The position numbers were made by a program, and so were the translations under genes. 5,066 nucleotides of DNA. Origin: Verrucomicrobiota bacterium. Its GTDB lineage: Bacteria; Verrucomicrobiota; Verrucomicrobiae; Chthoniobacterales; UBA10450. This document shows positions 4,487 through 5,066 of this stretch, one piece after another. The notes under the pieces were generated by a model. It saw only the letters and a list, made by a program, of their open reading frames with translations, did not search any database and was not told where the DNA came from. The number at the start of each line of letters is the position of its first letter. Positions within the stretch are counted from its first letter, which is position 1. The DNA lies in the NCBI GenBank assembly GCA_005887855.1, contig VBQB01000029.1:1-5066 (forward strand), read 5' to 3'.

Positions 4487-5066
4487 CTACTCATTGTTGT
4501 ATTCGCCGCGCCACCCGGTATCGCGGTATTCGTCCTGGTGTCCCGCGCCGTACTCGTTGTCTTGGTCGCGGTGAACTTTCTTCCATTTCACCTTCCATCT
4601 CCCGTGCTTGAACTTCGTGATCGGAATCCAGGTTTCGTACTCACGAGAAGCCGGCTGCAAATACGCCAAGTTCTGGTCGGTCAGGCCCAGCGTCTGGAGT
4701 GTGCTCATGTCCAGGCGGCCGGTCGGTGGAAGCCCCGATTGCAATTGGAACGCGCGCAGAGCCAATGCTGTCCGTCGTCCGGATCTGCCATCAACCGAGC
4801 CTTGATAATAGCCGCGACTCATTAACTGACGCTGCACTTCAGCGACAACGAGACGCTTGTTGATTCGGTGCGGAGGCGAGGTGTAAGCGGCGCCGCTGAA
4901 ATCTGGGGTCGACCCGCGCTGTCGATTCGGCTCGCTTGGCGACTGAGCGGACTGAGGCGACGAATTCTGAGCGACCGGTGCACTTTGATCCAGAGGAGCA
5001 GGGCTGGATTGAGCCATGGCAGGCTTCGAAACGGATTGCGACGAGGAGGCTGGATTCGGCTTCGGG
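4487..5066 (-). CDS. Peptidoglycan-binding-domain protein, N-terminus outside window
   Basis: At least 192 residues are visible; the frame stays open to the right edge. The ATG at 5017 is not a convincing start, because the sequence before it has the same Pro/Ser/Gln/Ala-rich composition as what follows and no signal peptide comes after it. The true start, probably with an export signal, lies outside. Counting from Met5017: residues 1-50 are a disordered linker. Residues 54-112 form one PG_binding_1 domain (PF01471), with LMSRGYYQGSVDGRSG, then RTALALRAFQ, GLPPTGRLD and TLGL. Residues 127-175 are a charged tail, first basic and aromatic (ITKFKHGRWKVKWKK) then acidic (DQDNEYGAGHQDEYRD). No catalytic domain is visible. 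It probably binds cell wall in the periplasm. Stop codon TAG at 4487-4489. Confidence 0.85.
   Translation of the reverse strand, partial: PKPNPASSSQSVSKPAMAQSSPAPLDQSAPVAQNSSPQSAQSPSEPNRQRGSTPDFSGAAYTSPPHRINKRLVVAEVQRQLMSRGYYQGSVDGRSGRRTALALRAFQLQSGLPPTGRLDMSTLQTLGLTDQNLAYLQPASREYETWIPITKFKHGRWKVKWKKVHRDQDNEYGAGHQDEYRDTGWRGEYNNE

Noticed and set aside
4487..5017. Start of the PG-binding protein at the ATG at 5015-5017
   Set aside because: The open frame continues to the window edge with the same Pro/Ser-rich linker, and no signal peptide follows this Met.

Overview
The window reads as ordinary chromosomal DNA from a free-living, probably soil-dwelling bacterium. I infer Verrucomicrobiota, possibly the Chthoniobacterales. 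The reasons are the moderately GC-rich base composition, short genes with loose spacing and mixed strands, intergenic TG-rich repeats built from ATTCGTG/ATCCGTG units ending in GTGGTT, and dispersed pieces resembling GACCGCCGCTACA. I associate such repeats with that phylum from general familiarity. No search was run, so the placement is tentative.

Layout, left to right. (1) Nucleotides 2-1126, + strand: the C-terminal part of an ABC-F ATPase, its start lying beyond the left edge. (2) 1171-1215: a short GC-rich repeat between convergent genes. (3) 1233-1496, - strand: a small three-helix membrane protein of the GlsB/YeaQ/YmgE (transglycosylase-associated) family with a strong ribosome binding site. 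(4) 1736-2140, + strand: a GFA-family zinc protein flanked by two TG-rich repeats in opposite orientation, one of which supplies its stop codon. (5) 2192-2596, + strand: a secreted protein of no family I recognise. (6) 2793-3302, + strand: a secreted CHRD-domain protein with a textbook ribosome binding site and a 16-nt palindrome upstream. (7) 3425-3748, - strand: a small gene of the ABM-like (dimeric alpha/beta barrel) type, broken by two single-base frameshifts in homopolymer runs that cancel each other. (8) 3910-4476, + strand: a GNAT acetyltransferase whose last 11 codons come from the same GC-rich repeat family seen at 1171-1215. (9) 4487-5066, - strand: a peptidoglycan-binding-domain protein that runs off the right edge.

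The genes do not form one pathway. Two pairs converge closely (2/3 and 8/9), and the GFA gene and the secreted unknown could be co-transcribed (51-nt gap). Three products act in the envelope or outside the cytoplasm (the CHRD protein, the unknown secreted protein and the YeaQ-like membrane protein), and the PG-binding protein probably does too. The ABC-F, GFA and GNAT proteins are cytoplasmic.

I found no mobile element, CRISPR array, RNA gene, defence system or biosynthetic cluster. The most interesting signals are the two repeat families, which have become part of the coding ends of two genes, and the frameshifted small gene. I do not see a convincing new biological system here.
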